Of a stretch of 41,890 nt of DNA, positions 1 to 7,643 are shown one piece after another (positions within the stretch are counted from its first letter, which is position 1; every line of letters begins with the position of its first letter). The stretch is from NCBI GenBank assembly GCA_003280725.1, contig QCED01000015.1:1-41890 (forward strand). Direction: 5' to 3'. The notes under the pieces are model-generated. The model had not been told where the DNA came from. It saw only the letters and a program-made list of their open reading frames with translations, and did not search any database. This DNA comes from Prochlorococcus sp. AG-355-M18. GTDB taxonomy: Bacteria > Cyanobacteriota > Cyanobacteriia > PCC-6307 > Cyanobiaceae. The position numbers were made by a program, and so were the translations under genes.

Positions 1-806
1 TTAGCTTGGCACATAGATTAGCCATTCAACTTGCCAAAGTAAGGCATGAAAAAGTCCTCAATTATCTACTGCCTGATGGTAAAACTCAAGTGAGCATTAA
101 TTACGAAAAAGGAGTGCCAGTTTCAATTAATACGATTTTAATTTCAACTCAACATAAACCTGAGATTGATGGAATTACTAATGAAGAAGAAATTCGTAAA
201 AGAATAAAAGAAGATTTATGGACGAATGTTGTTATTCCTGCTACTGAAGATTTAGAAATCAAACCAAACATTGACGCAACAAGATTTCTAGTGAATCCCA
301 CAGGAAAATTTGTCGTGGGCGGACCTCAAGGAGATGCAGGGCTCACTGGCAGAAAAATTATTGTAGATACTTATGGAGGATATGCAAGACACGGAGGAGG
401 CGCATTTTCGGGCAAAGACCCCACAAAAGTGGATAGATCAGCCGCTTACGCAGCTCGTTATGTTGCTAAAAGTATAGTTAAAGCAAAATTGGCAAAAAAG
501 GCAGAAGTACAATTAAGTTATGCGATTGGAGTTGCAAAACCGATTTCCATTCTTGTCGAAACTTTTGATACTGGTGTTATTTCACAGGCTAATTTGACTG
601 ATCTTATTAAAAAGTACTTTGATTTAAGACCTGCAGCAATTATAAAAGAATTTAACTTAAGAAATCTACCAAAAAAAATGGGTGGTAAATTTTTCAGAAA
701 GACTGCATCCTATGGACATTTTGGCAGAAGAGATCTTGACCTACCTTGGGAAAATGTAGAAGAAAAAGCATCCCAATTAGTAGAGGCCTCCAAAGTATTT
801 TTATAG
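1..806 (+). CDS. metK: S-adenosylmethionine synthetase, C-terminal part (5' end outside window)
   Basis: Makes S-adenosylmethionine from methionine and ATP in the cytoplasm. Only about the last 267 codons are present; the frame is open to the window edge, so the TTG at base 6 is an internal Leu codon, not a start. Family motifs are seen: ISLAHRLA-like entry (SLAHRLA), the glycine-rich [14 protein letters not shown] loop, then [18 protein letters not shown], the phosphate/metal-binding loop of MetK, followed by [13 protein letters not shown]. The C-terminal [14 protein letters not shown] is typical. Full-length MetK is about 410 aa, so roughly 145 residues lie upstream. The next gene starts 12 bases after the stop and the two probably share a transcript. 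Certain call. Confidence 0.98.
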   Translation, partial: SLAHRLAIQLAKVRHEKVLNYLLPDGKTQVSINYEKGVPVSINTILISTQHKPEIDGITNEEEIRKRIKEDLWTNVVIPATEDLEIKPNIDATRFLVNPTGKFVVGGPQGDAGLTGRKIIVDTYGGYARHGGGAFSGKDPTKVDRSAAYAARYVAKSIVKAKLAKKAEVQLSYAIGVAKPISILVETFDTGVISQANLTDLIKKYFDLRPAAIIKEFNLRNLPKKMGGKFFRKTASYGHFGRRDLDLPWENVEEKASQLVEASKVFL

Positions 807-820
807 AATATTTATTCTAT
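803..820. repeat. Inverted repeat spanning metK stop and kinase start
   Basis: ATAGAAT (803-809) and ATTCTAT (814-820) form a perfect 7-bp stem with a 4-nt loop. It covers the metK stop codon and the first two bases of the following ATG at 819. It is AT-rich and short, so chance is possible; if formed in mRNA it could hide the start of the kinase gene. Confidence 0.5.
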
Positions 821-2048
821 GACTGATAAATTTTGTGGTGGGTTAGATTTTGGAACTAGTGGCGCAAGAATATCTATAATAAATTTTCATAAGGAATTAA
901 TATATTCAAATTCAGTTTCTTATCTATTCGGCTTTAAAAATCCAAACTCTTGGATAAATTCTTGTGAAAAACTCTTAGATAATTTACCTGTTAGGGTAAA
1001 AGGGAAAATTGAAAAATTAGCTATATCCGGAACCTCAGGAACTTTAACAGCATGCAATTTAAAAGGGGATCCCATTGGAGAGGCAATACCTTATAACCAA
1101 GCATGTAATGATCATAAGATCCTTCTTGAAACGTTAACTCCTGGAGAAGATCATTTGCGAACTCCATATAGCAGTCTTGCTAAGGCATTAAAACTAATAG
1201 ATAAATATGGAACAAATATACTTTTAAGACATCAATGTGATTGGATAACTGGCTGGTTTTTAAAAGATTGGGCTCATGGAGAAGAAGGTAATAATCTCAA
1301 ACTTGGTTGGGATCTTAAAAAAGAATCATGGCCAAAAAGCTACCTAGATACTTCATGGCAAAAATGCTTACCAAAAATAATAAAAAGTGGAAAAATTATT
1401 GGCCAAGTAAATACTGAATTAGCCGAGAGGTTTAACTTGAATAAGAAATTAATGTTAATCTCAGGCACAACTGACTCTAATGCAAGTTTAATAGCTGCAG
1501 GTTTAGGGAAAGAGGATGGTCTCACAGTTTTGGGGACAACTATTGTGGTTAAAAAAATTATTGGTGAACCTGTAAAAGAAAAAGGAATTACAACCCATAG
1601 AGTAAGTGGCGATTGGATCTGCGGAGGGGCCTCAAACGCAGGATGCGGTATCTTATCTAAATTCTTTTCTGATTTAGAAATTAAGGAACTCAGTCGACAA
1701 ATAAATCCATCGAAAAACACTTCTTTGAATCTTTTACCTCTTAATAGTAAAGGAGAGAGATTTCCTATTAATAATTCTAATTTGGAGCCCATTCTTGGTC
1801 CTAGACCAGTAAGCGACTCACTTTACTTACATGCATTATTCGAGGGTCTAGCTAAAATTGAGCTGAAAGCATGGGAAAAGCTTTCTGAACTAACAGGCTC
1901 AGTTCCCAAAAAAATTATTACTATTGGTGGAGGTTCAAAAAATCCTCAGTGGAGAAAAATAAGAGAAAAAATTATTAATATACCAATAGTTTCATGTAAT
2001 AAAACAACTTCATTTGGCACTGCCTTGTTAGCGTCTAATTCAAAATAA
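819..2048 (+). CDS. FGGY-family sugar kinase (D-ribulokinase type)
   Basis: ATP-dependent pentulose kinase of the FGGY family. The N-terminal GLDFGTSGAR (Asp10) is the phosphate-binding motif; SGTTDSNASLIAAG around Asp219 carries the catalytic base region; GGGSKNPQWRKI near residue 367 is the C-terminal adenosine motif. At 409 aa it is shorter than typical xylulokinases (about 480-500) and matches the short cyanobacterial/plant subgroup whose members from Synechococcus elongatus and Arabidopsis (XK-1) were shown to act on D-ribulose. I infer D-ribulose phosphorylation, which would feed ribulose-5-phosphate back to the Calvin cycle. ATG start lies 12 bases after metK. Substrate assignment is by resemblance, not proven; the kinase fold is clear. 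Confidence 0.85.
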   Translation: MTDKFCGGLDFGTSGARISIINFHKELIYSNSVSYLFGFKNPNSWINSCEKLLDNLPVRVKGKIEKLAISGTSGTLTACNLKGDPIGEAIPYNQACNDHKILLETLTPGEDHLRTPYSSLAKALKLIDKYGTNILLRHQCDWITGWFLKDWAHGEEGNNLKLGWDLKKESWPKSYLDTSWQKCLPKIIKSGKIIGQVNTELAERFNLNKKLMLISGTTDSNASLIAAGLGKEDGLTVLGTTIVVKKIIGEPVKEKGITTHRVSGDWICGGASNAGCGILSKFFSDLEIKELSRQINPSKNTSLNLLPLNSKGERFPINNSNLEPILGPRPVSDSLYLHALFEGLAKIELKAWEKLSELTGSVPKKIITIGGGSKNPQWRKIREKIINIPIVSCNKTTSFGTALLASNSK

Positions 2049-2137
2049 TAGTTTTTAGGAAATTTGATGAAGATATAAAATTTTTAATGAAAAGGTTTCA
2101 CAAACTACACATCTTAATTTAAAGTATATAGGTTAGA

Positions 2138-2210
2138 GCCGGGATAGCTCAGTTGGTAGAGCAGGCGACTGAAAATCGCCGTGTCCCCAGTTCAAATCTG
2201 GGTCCTGGCA
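2138..2210 (+). tRNA. trnF: tRNA-Phe (GAA)
   Basis: A 73-nt cloverleaf. The acceptor stem GCCGGGA (2138-2144) pairs with TCCTGGC (2203-2209) with one G-T wobble and discriminator A at 2210. The anticodon stem GGCGA/TCGCC encloses loop CTGAAAA with anticodon GAA at 2171-2173. The T-loop TTCAAAT is standard. CCA is not fully encoded (CCT follows). A TATATA box at about 2125-2130 may serve as the -10 element. Confidence 0.97.
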
Positions 2211-2215
2211 CCTTT

Positions 2216-2245
2216 AAAACCCTGTCTTTGACAGGGTTTTATATT
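2216..2245 (+). terminator. Rho-independent terminator after tRNA-Phe
   Basis: AAAACCCTGTC (2216-2226) and GACAGGGTTTT (2230-2240) are a perfect 11-bp inverted repeat with loop TTT, the 3' arm ending in a T-run. It lies 5 bases after the tRNA and is the only classic strong terminator I found in the window. Being flanked by A and T runs it can work in both directions, so it may also end the minus-strand gene at 2303-2722. Confidence 0.85.
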
Positions 2246-2302
2246 TTCTAGGAATTTAAAAACTTTATTTTTCTTTTATTTGATTTTTAAAATTCAAAAT
2301 TT

Positions 2303-2722
2303 TTATTTTTCCACTCTGCAGACTTGACCAATAACACCCAAAATCAATTCGTCTCCATTTGGATCTTGCCAATCAGCTAAATCATTAAAATTACTATTTA
2401 CTTCATCTATAGAGACATCAACGTCTCTAAATGATTTTTCAAAACAATTTATATCCATTGTATAGAGAATATCCTTAGTAATTTCACTTTTTGTTTTGGG
2501 AATAAATTTACTCAATATTCTCACTGAACCATCCTCATTCCTTTTAATACTTTTTCTATCCCATAACTGTTCTCCATATTCGCTTTTAGGAACTCCAACC
2601 CATTCATGAGGCAAAGCATTGGCTGGTTTTATAGAAATACAAATGGAGACGATTATCGAAAGGACTAAGCCAATACTATTTCTAAAAAATATTGAAATAA
2701 CTTTATTCTTATAATCAACCAT
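2303..2722 (-). CDS. Secreted small protein, adhesin-E-like (unknown function)
   Basis: A 139-aa protein with a hydrophobic N-terminal segment (about 15-32) followed by PANA-L near residue 36, a likely signal-peptidase site, so export across the membrane is inferred. The mature part (LWDRKSIKRNEDGSVRILSK, then YTMDINC and a C-terminal GQVCRVEK) resembles the pattern of the small surface-adhesin protein E-like family, with two cysteines (in the YTMDINC and GQVC segments) that could pair. I do not recognise a specific function. It faces the tRNA-Phe terminator at its 3' end and is divergent from the TVP38-like gene, sharing the 145-base gap 2723-2867 for both promoters. ATG start. Confidence 0.65.
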   Translation of the reverse strand: MVDYKNKVISIFFRNSIGLVLSIIVSICISIKPANALPHEWVGVPKSEYGEQLWDRKSIKRNEDGSVRILSKFIPKTKSEITKDILYTMDINCFEKSFRDVDVSIDEVNSNFNDLADWQDPNGDELILGVIGQVCRVEK

Positions 2723-2867
2723 AAATACTTCTGAAATACAAAAATTTTTTATCGGAGTAAATACAAGATTAAAAATTTGTAAAATTTTTTTTGAATAGTA
2801 TTTCTATTATAGATACAATCAAATATTAAATTAAAAACTTACTTCCAATAAGTTAATTAGAAAAATA

Positions 2868-3503
2868 ATGAATAAAATACAAAAAATTCTCTCAGTAGTT
2901 TTTTTTATAGCAATATTTGTTGTATTGATCTACTTAATCCAAAATTATGGGATTGAACCTCTTAGAAACAAAATAGAAAGTATGGGAATTTGGGCTCCTT
3001 TTGGAATATTCATACTTAGAGGAGTAAGTATTATTTTGCCCGCTCTTCCAAGTTCAGCTTATTCTCTGCTAGCCGGATCATTACTTGGGTTTCAAAAAGG
3101 TTACATGACAATAATCTTTTCTGATATCGTTTTTTGCCAAGCTGCTTTCTTTATTGCAAGAAATTATGGTCGGGTTCCTGTACGTAATTTAGTAGGCCCA
3201 AAAGCAATGAAAAAGATTGAAAGTTTTAATCAAAACCAACTAGAAGAAAATTTCTTTCTTATGACAGGTTTACTAATGACTGGCCTTTTTGATTTTCTAA
3301 GCTATGCAATTGGTATTGGAGGAACTCGCTGGAAAATATTTACTCCAGCATTATTAATAAGTCTTCTAATCAGTGACTCCATACTTGTAGCAGTGGGCGC
3401 TGGAGTTAGTCAGGGAGCAGGATTATTTCTAGGGGTTGCTCTTTTGGGAATGTTTGCTTTAGCTACTATTTCGGGGTTGGCAAAAAATAAAATGCCTAAA
3501 TAA
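2868..3503 (+). CDS. TVP38/TMEM64 (DedA-superfamily) membrane protein
   Basis: An integral membrane protein of 211 aa. It has an N-terminal TM helix (about 7-25), then the family core with hydrophobic segments near 42-75, 80-100, 130-150, 158-178 and 180-203. The segment ILRGVSIILPALPSSAYSLLAGSLLG matches the TVP38/SNARE-associated core with its proline-rich re-entrant loop, and YAIGIGGTRWKIFTPALL fits the second conserved half. DedA/TVP38 relatives include lipid scramblases and transporters; a lipid-related role in the cytoplasmic or thylakoid membrane is inference. ATG at 2868. No operon partner: the next gene begins 116 bases later. Confidence 0.8.
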   Translation: MNKIQKILSVVFFIAIFVVLIYLIQNYGIEPLRNKIESMGIWAPFGIFILRGVSIILPALPSSAYSLLAGSLLGFQKGYMTIIFSDIVFCQAAFFIARNYGRVPVRNLVGPKAMKKIESFNQNQLEENFFLMTGLLMTGLFDFLSYAIGIGGTRWKIFTPALLISLLISDSILVAVGAGVSQGAGLFLGVALLGMFALATISGLAKNKMPK

Positions 3504-3619
3504 CAAAACAATTAATAATTCTGTAGTAAAGAATAAAGATATGACATTTTTGCAAACAACAACTACATCAATAAGAATTCATGCAACAATAGTAATCGAT
3601 TAATTTTTAAAGTGATTAG

Positions 3620-3799
3620 ATGACTCCATTTAGACCAACTTCATATGATCGCCCTGGAGAACAAATATCAACCACTCCCTCTGGATTAAAAGTAACTTCT
3701 GCAAAGAGATTAATGGTGGATTCAATGGTAAGGATGATTCAAAAAGCAGAAAATCATTCCGTAGAAGATAAACTTGACGAAGAATCTAATAACAATTAA
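3620..3799 (+). CDS. Small unknown protein upstream of and overlapping cpeS
   Basis: A 59-codon ORF starting with ATG at 3620. The protein begins [15 protein letters not shown], has a Lys/Arg- and Met-rich middle ([13 protein letters not shown]) that could form one amphipathic helix, and ends in an acidic, Asn-rich tail. There is no signal peptide or TM segment. Its last 26 bases overlap the start of cpeS in another frame, which suggests translational coupling and hence a related role, but I do not recognise the family. The composition looks like a real soluble protein rather than random translation. A link to the phycoerythrin remnant is inference from position alone. Confidence 0.6.
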   Translation: MTPFRPTSYDRPGEQISTTPSGLKVTSAKRLMVDSMVRMIQKAENHSVEDKLDEESNNN

Positions 3800-4325
3800 T
3801 CAATTTATTGATAAAAGTATAGGGGAGTGGAAATCTATAAGAAGTACTCATACTTTAGCTTTTCAGGAATTTGAAAACTCAACTAGTCAAATATTTATAA
3901 AACATATCAACTCAAAAAATAAAAAATTCGTTGAAATTTTTAATAATCACAAATTAAGTTTAAACCTAGAAAGCGTTGCCATTTCTATAAAATGGCAAGC
4001 CATCAGTGATTGGGAAGATGATGTTGTAGAAGAGGGAGATGAAAATATCTTGATTTTTTTACCCAAAGATGAAAATTCAGGAATTGTTTTACGAAATAAA
4101 GGTTATACAGAATCCTTTATTTCATCATCCAATTATTTTGTTGATGAACAAAATAATTTACATATTAAAACTATTTACAAATCTACAGTTTCCGAAGAAA
4201 AAATTTCCTTTTTATCCTCTCATTTAAGATCCAGATTTTCTACTATAAGAAATCTTGGAAATAATTCAGTAATACAGACTTCCCATACTTCAGAGATAAG
4301 GAATTTAGCTAGTTTAAAAGATTAA
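3774..4325 (+). CDS. cpeS: CpeS-type phycoerythrobilin lyase
   Basis: A 183-aa member of the CpcS/CpeS bilin lyase family, lipocalin-like fold. The signature near the N-terminus is [18 protein letters not shown] (residues 17-34), followed by the alternating beta-strand pattern ending in [10 protein letters not shown]. CpeS lyases attach phycoerythrobilin to the Cys-82 site of phycoerythrin beta; the enzyme from Prochlorococcus MED4 was characterised as doing this. The start is TTG at 3774, inside the upstream small ORF; no in-frame ATG lies near the conserved N-terminus. The 3' end overlaps the convergent cpeB by 17 bases. In this window the lyase and its single substrate gene lie tail to tail. 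Confidence 0.9.
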   Translation: MTKNLITINQFIDKSIGEWKSIRSTHTLAFQEFENSTSQIFIKHINSKNKKFVEIFNNHKLSLNLESVAISIKWQAISDWEDDVVEEGDENILIFLPKDENSGIVLRNKGYTESFISSSNYFVDEQNNLHIKTIYKSTVSEEKISFLSSHLRSRFSTIRNLGNNSVIQTSHTSEIRNLASLKD

Positions 4326-4821
4326 TTATCCTTTCAAATTGAAACTCTGTTTCAGAAATTAAATCAGGTAGGAAGCCTTTGTTTCCCTGCATATTATTAA
4401 CTGTAGAATTTAAATCAGAGATTGTTGCATTTCGCATTAATTCAATAACCCTTCTTGCATTTCTTAAAGGTACCCCAAGAGCAAGATAAGTATTTTTAAG
4501 ATCCTTCAAACAACTTTTTTCTAAGACTGATTCGTCATTAGAAATTAAAAGATAAGCAACAATCCTTAGGATTATTTCTCCATCTCTTAAACAGACGGAC
4601 ATCTTGTTAGTTGTATTTAAAGATATTTTTGAATTAACTGAATCTTGATTTTCGCAAATCATTGCTGTTACAGCGTCTGCTGCTATTGCATGTGAATTTT
4701 TAGTAATTGAGCTTATTGCATCTAATCTTGAGTTTGCAATATTAATAAATTCTTTTATATTGCTTAAATCATTTAATTTCTTATCAGCGGAAAATAGTGA
4801 GTTATTCTTTAAAACTGACAT
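4309..4821 (-). CDS. cpeB: Degenerate phycoerythrin beta subunit
   Basis: A 170-aa phycobiliprotein beta chain. The alignment landmarks are [23 protein letters not shown] and [10 protein letters not shown]. Cys77 in CLRDGE is the Cys-82 equivalent and is kept; Cys56 in ICEN is kept, but its partner (Cys-50 equivalent) is His44, and the region that normally holds the 159/165 cysteine ([11 protein letters not shown]) has none. So one standard bilin site, perhaps plus a solitary half site, remains. The true start is the ATG at 4821: the 44 upstream in-frame codons do not resemble a phycobiliprotein. No cpeA or linker is nearby. This is the known high-light Prochlorococcus type of lone PE-beta, thought to be a photoreceptor-like or residual pigment-protein rather than an antenna. 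Confidence 0.92.
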   Translation of the reverse strand: MSVLKNNSLFSADKKLNDLSNIKEFINIANSRLDAISSITKNSHAIAADAVTAMICENQDSVNSKISLNTTNKMSVCLRDGEIILRIVAYLLISNDESVLEKSCLKDLKNTYLALGVPLRNARRVIELMRNATISDLNSTVNNMQGNKGFLPDLISETEFQFERIINLLN

Positions 4822-5000
4822 TATTAAGTTAAAAAAAATTAAAGTTCGAATCCTAGAATAGTACAAAGCTAGTAAAAACAATATAATTTCAAAATTAACG
4901 CAATGCTTCTTAATTAATAACTTCATTCCAAAGTGATAATTGAAATAATTCAAATAAAAAATTTTTTTCCGCTAGTATAAAACTATGTTTTAATAAAGTT

Positions 5001-5207
5001 TTGGATCAACAAGATTTAAAATTATCAAAGAAACTTATTTCTTCATATAAAAAGAGATTGGAAAAAGAAATTCTTGATCGAAGTATTAAATTAAGGATGC
5101 CTCAAAATAAATTTGAAGAAATAATCAATAATAATAATGAACTTTTAAATTTAAAAAAAGCGTTAGAAGACCTAGAAATGGAATCTGAGCCCCCTAGTAA
5201 AGTCTGA
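5001..5207 (+). CDS. Small helical protein of unknown function
   Basis: A 68-aa ORF starting with TTG at 5001 (the ATG at 4984 is followed at once by a stop). It is Lys/Glu/Leu-rich with heptad-like spacing (KKLISSYKKRLEKEIL; NNELLNLKKALEDLEME), so one or two alpha helices or a short coiled coil are likely. No TM segment or signal peptide. It ends 22 bases before the helicase gene, on the same strand, and may be its operon partner. I do not recognise the family. Confidence 0.55.
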   Translation: MDQQDLKLSKKLISSYKKRLEKEILDRSIKLRMPQNKFEEIINNNNELLNLKKALEDLEMESEPPSKV

Positions 5208-5229
5208 TTTTTGAAAACCCCTTCCGAAA

Positions 5230-7638
5230 GTGCGTCAACCCAACAATTTCCTTTTTAAGTCCTTAAACAATGAACAACTTCAAGCAGTAAAACATGTTTA
5301 TGGTCCACTATTAGTTATAGCAGGTGCAGGTAGCGGAAAAACTAAGGCTCTTACGCACAGAATTGCAAATCTTATTGAAAATAACTCTATAGATCCTTAT
5401 AACATTCTCGCAGTAACTTTTACTAACAAAGCTGCTAAAGAAATGAAAGCAAGATTAGAGGTTCTTTTAGCCCAAGAATTAGCTTTTAATCAATTTGGTC
5501 AGCCTTGGACAACTCTAAAAGAAATTGATCAAAATCAATTAAGAACAAAAGTTCACCAAGAGAGGCTTCAGAACCTTTGGATCGGTACTTTCCATTCTTT
5601 ATTTTCAAGACTGCTGAGATACGATATTGAAAAATATACTGATCCAGAAGGCCTAAAATGGACAAGGCAATTTTCAATTTACGACGAAACAGATTCTCAA
5701 ACATTAGTAAAAGAAATTATAAGTCAAGATATGAATCTTGACCCTAAAAGATATGATCCCAAAAAAATTAAAAGATTAATAAGTAATGCGAAAAATCAAT
5801 GCTTAACTTCGAATGATCTTTTAGAAAAAGCGGATAATAATTTTGATAAAACAGTTGCAGAAGCCTACAAGAGATATAGAATTTCTCTTTCAAAAAATAA
5901 TTCATTAGACTTTGATGATCTCCTACTTTTACCTGTTTTCTTATTGAGGCAAAATGATATCGTAAGAGATTACTGGCATAAAAGATTTAAACATATTTTA
6001 GTTGACGAATATCAAGATACAAATAGAACACAGTATGAACTTATAAAATTAATTACTGCTGGAAATACTGAACCAAAAAAATTTTTTAGTTGGGAAGATA
6101 GGTCAATTTTTGTAGTTGGAGATGCTGATCAAAGTATTTATAGTTTCAGAGCAGCTGACTTCAGAATACTAATTGGTTTTCAAGAAGATTTTAAAACTTC
6201 ACTTAATGAAGATACTAAATCGTCTTTAATTAAATTAGAAGAAAATTATAGGTCATCATCTAATATCCTCGATGCTGCAAATTCGCTAATTGAAAACAAC
6301 TCTGAGAGAATTGAGAAAGTTTTAAGGGCTACTAAAGAAAAAGGGGAGCTTTTAAAGTTACTCAGCTGTGATGATGAAATTTCCGAGGCAGAAGCAATTA
6401 CTAATAAAATTAAATCACTAAACAATTATAATCAGAAACCAATTTGGAGAAATTTTGCAATTTTATATCGTACCAGGGCTCAGTCACGAGTATTAGAGGA
6501 ATCTCTTGTAAGATGGCGCATTCCTTATACAATTTTCGGAGGATTGCGTTTTTATGATAGAAGGGAAATTAAAGATGCTATAGCATATTTGAAAGTTCTG
6601 GTAAATTCTTCAGATAACGTTAGTCTTTTACGCATCATAAATGTTCCCAGAAGAGGGATTGGTAAGACTACTATTCAAAAACTTAATGAATTATCTAACA
6701 AGTTAAATATTCCATTATGGGAAGTTATCAACGATAAGCAAAGTCTTGAAGAAACAATAGGAAGATCATCTAAAGGAATTAATAAATTTACTGAAGTTAT
6801 GAATGATCTAATGTGTTATCTAGACAATTCAGGCCCTGCTCAACTACTACAACTCATACTAGAAAAAAGTGGTTACCTAAGTGACTTGCTAGCTAGTGGG
6901 ACTGAAGAATCTGAAGATAGAAGAAATAACTTACAAGAACTAATTAATGCAGCTACTCAATATGAAGAAGAAACAGAAAGTGGAGATGTAGAGGGATTTC
7001 TTTCTACAGCAGCCTTAACAACTGATAATGATACGAAGAAAAATAATCCCAACTCTGTAACTCTTATGACTCTACACAATAGTAAAGGTTTAGAATTTCA
7101 AAATGTTTTTGTAACTGGACTAGAACAAGGTCTCTTTCCTAGCCATAGATCAGTAGATAATCCCTCACTTCTTGAAGAGGAAAGAAGATTATGCTATGTA
7201 GGTATTACTAGAGCCAAAGAAAGAGTTTTCTTTAGTCATGCTAGAGAAAGAAGATTATGGGGCGGAATGCGTGAAGCGACAATTCCTTCAATATTCCTTT
7301 CAGAGATACCTGAAGAGTTAATTGATGGCGAATTACCACAAACTGGTGGTGCTTCAATTAGAAGAGATTGGCATCTTGATCGTTTAACTAGAGTTGATCG
7401 AAACAATCCAAATGAATTTGTTAAAAAACCAATAAATGCAGTAAGGAAATTATATTCAGGTCCCAGTAAGGGGAAAAGCTGGATAGTTGGAGATAAGCTA
7501 ATTCACTCAAAGTTTGGGAAAGGTGAAATCATACATATTTTTGGGAGTGGGGAAAAAATATCTTTAGCAGTAAAATTTGGTGATAAAGGAAGTAAAATTC
7601 TAGATCCCAGATTAGCTCCAATTCGTTATGTAAGTTAA
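5230..7638 (+). CDS. uvrD: UvrD/PcrA-type superfamily 1 DNA helicase
   Basis: An ATP-dependent 3'-5' DNA helicase of 802 aa, the usual length for UvrD/PcrA, acting in nucleotide excision and mismatch repair and replication restart. All SF1A motifs are present in order: Walker A GAGSGKT (32-38), Ia VTFTNKAAKEMKARL, II VDEYQDTNRTQYEL, III VVGDADQSIYSFRAAD, IV EENYRSS, V TLHNSKGLEFQNVF, VI ERRLCYVGITRAKE. The C-terminal tail (DKLIHSKFGKGEI...) is the PcrA-like Tudor domain that contacts RNA polymerase in relatives. The start is GTG at 5230; the next gene starts 5 bases after the stop. Confidence 0.96.
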   Translation: MRQPNNFLFKSLNNEQLQAVKHVYGPLLVIAGAGSGKTKALTHRIANLIENNSIDPYNILAVTFTNKAAKEMKARLEVLLAQELAFNQFGQPWTTLKEIDQNQLRTKVHQERLQNLWIGTFHSLFSRLLRYDIEKYTDPEGLKWTRQFSIYDETDSQTLVKEIISQDMNLDPKRYDPKKIKRLISNAKNQCLTSNDLLEKADNNFDKTVAEAYKRYRISLSKNNSLDFDDLLLLPVFLLRQNDIVRDYWHKRFKHILVDEYQDTNRTQYELIKLITAGNTEPKKFFSWEDRSIFVVGDADQSIYSFRAADFRILIGFQEDFKTSLNEDTKSSLIKLEENYRSSSNILDAANSLIENNSERIEKVLRATKEKGELLKLLSCDDEISEAEAITNKIKSLNNYNQKPIWRNFAILYRTRAQSRVLEESLVRWRIPYTIFGGLRFYDRREIKDAIAYLKVLVNSSDNVSLLRIINVPRRGIGKTTIQKLNELSNKLNIPLWEVINDKQSLEETIGRSSKGINKFTEVMNDLMCYLDNSGPAQLLQLILEKSGYLSDLLASGTEESEDRRNNLQELINAATQYEEETESGDVEGFLSTAALTTDNDTKKNNPNSVTLMTLHNSKGLEFQNVFVTGLEQGLFPSHRSVDNPSLLEEERRLCYVGITRAKERVFFSHARERRLWGGMREATIPSIFLSEIPEELIDGELPQTGGASIRRDWHLDRLTRVDRNNPNEFVKKPINAVRKLYSGPSKGKSWIVGDKLIHSKFGKGEIIHIFGSGEKISLAVKFGDKGSKILDPRLAPIRYVS

Positions 7639-7643
7639 AACTC

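Noticed and set aside
1340..1792. 150-codon minus-strand ORF inside the sugar kinase gene
   Set aside because: It is antisense to a clear FGGY kinase, has no recognisable motif and no independent start signal; a shadow of AT-rich coding.
3541..3603. 20-codon ORF (MTFLQTTTTSIR...) before the small gene at 3620
   Set aside because: Too short and threonine-rich, no RBS; chance is enough to explain it.
4822..4953. 44-codon N-terminal extension of cpeB
   Set aside because: The upstream residues are hydrophobic and unlike phycobiliproteins, while [11 protein letters not shown] at 4821 aligns with the normal start.
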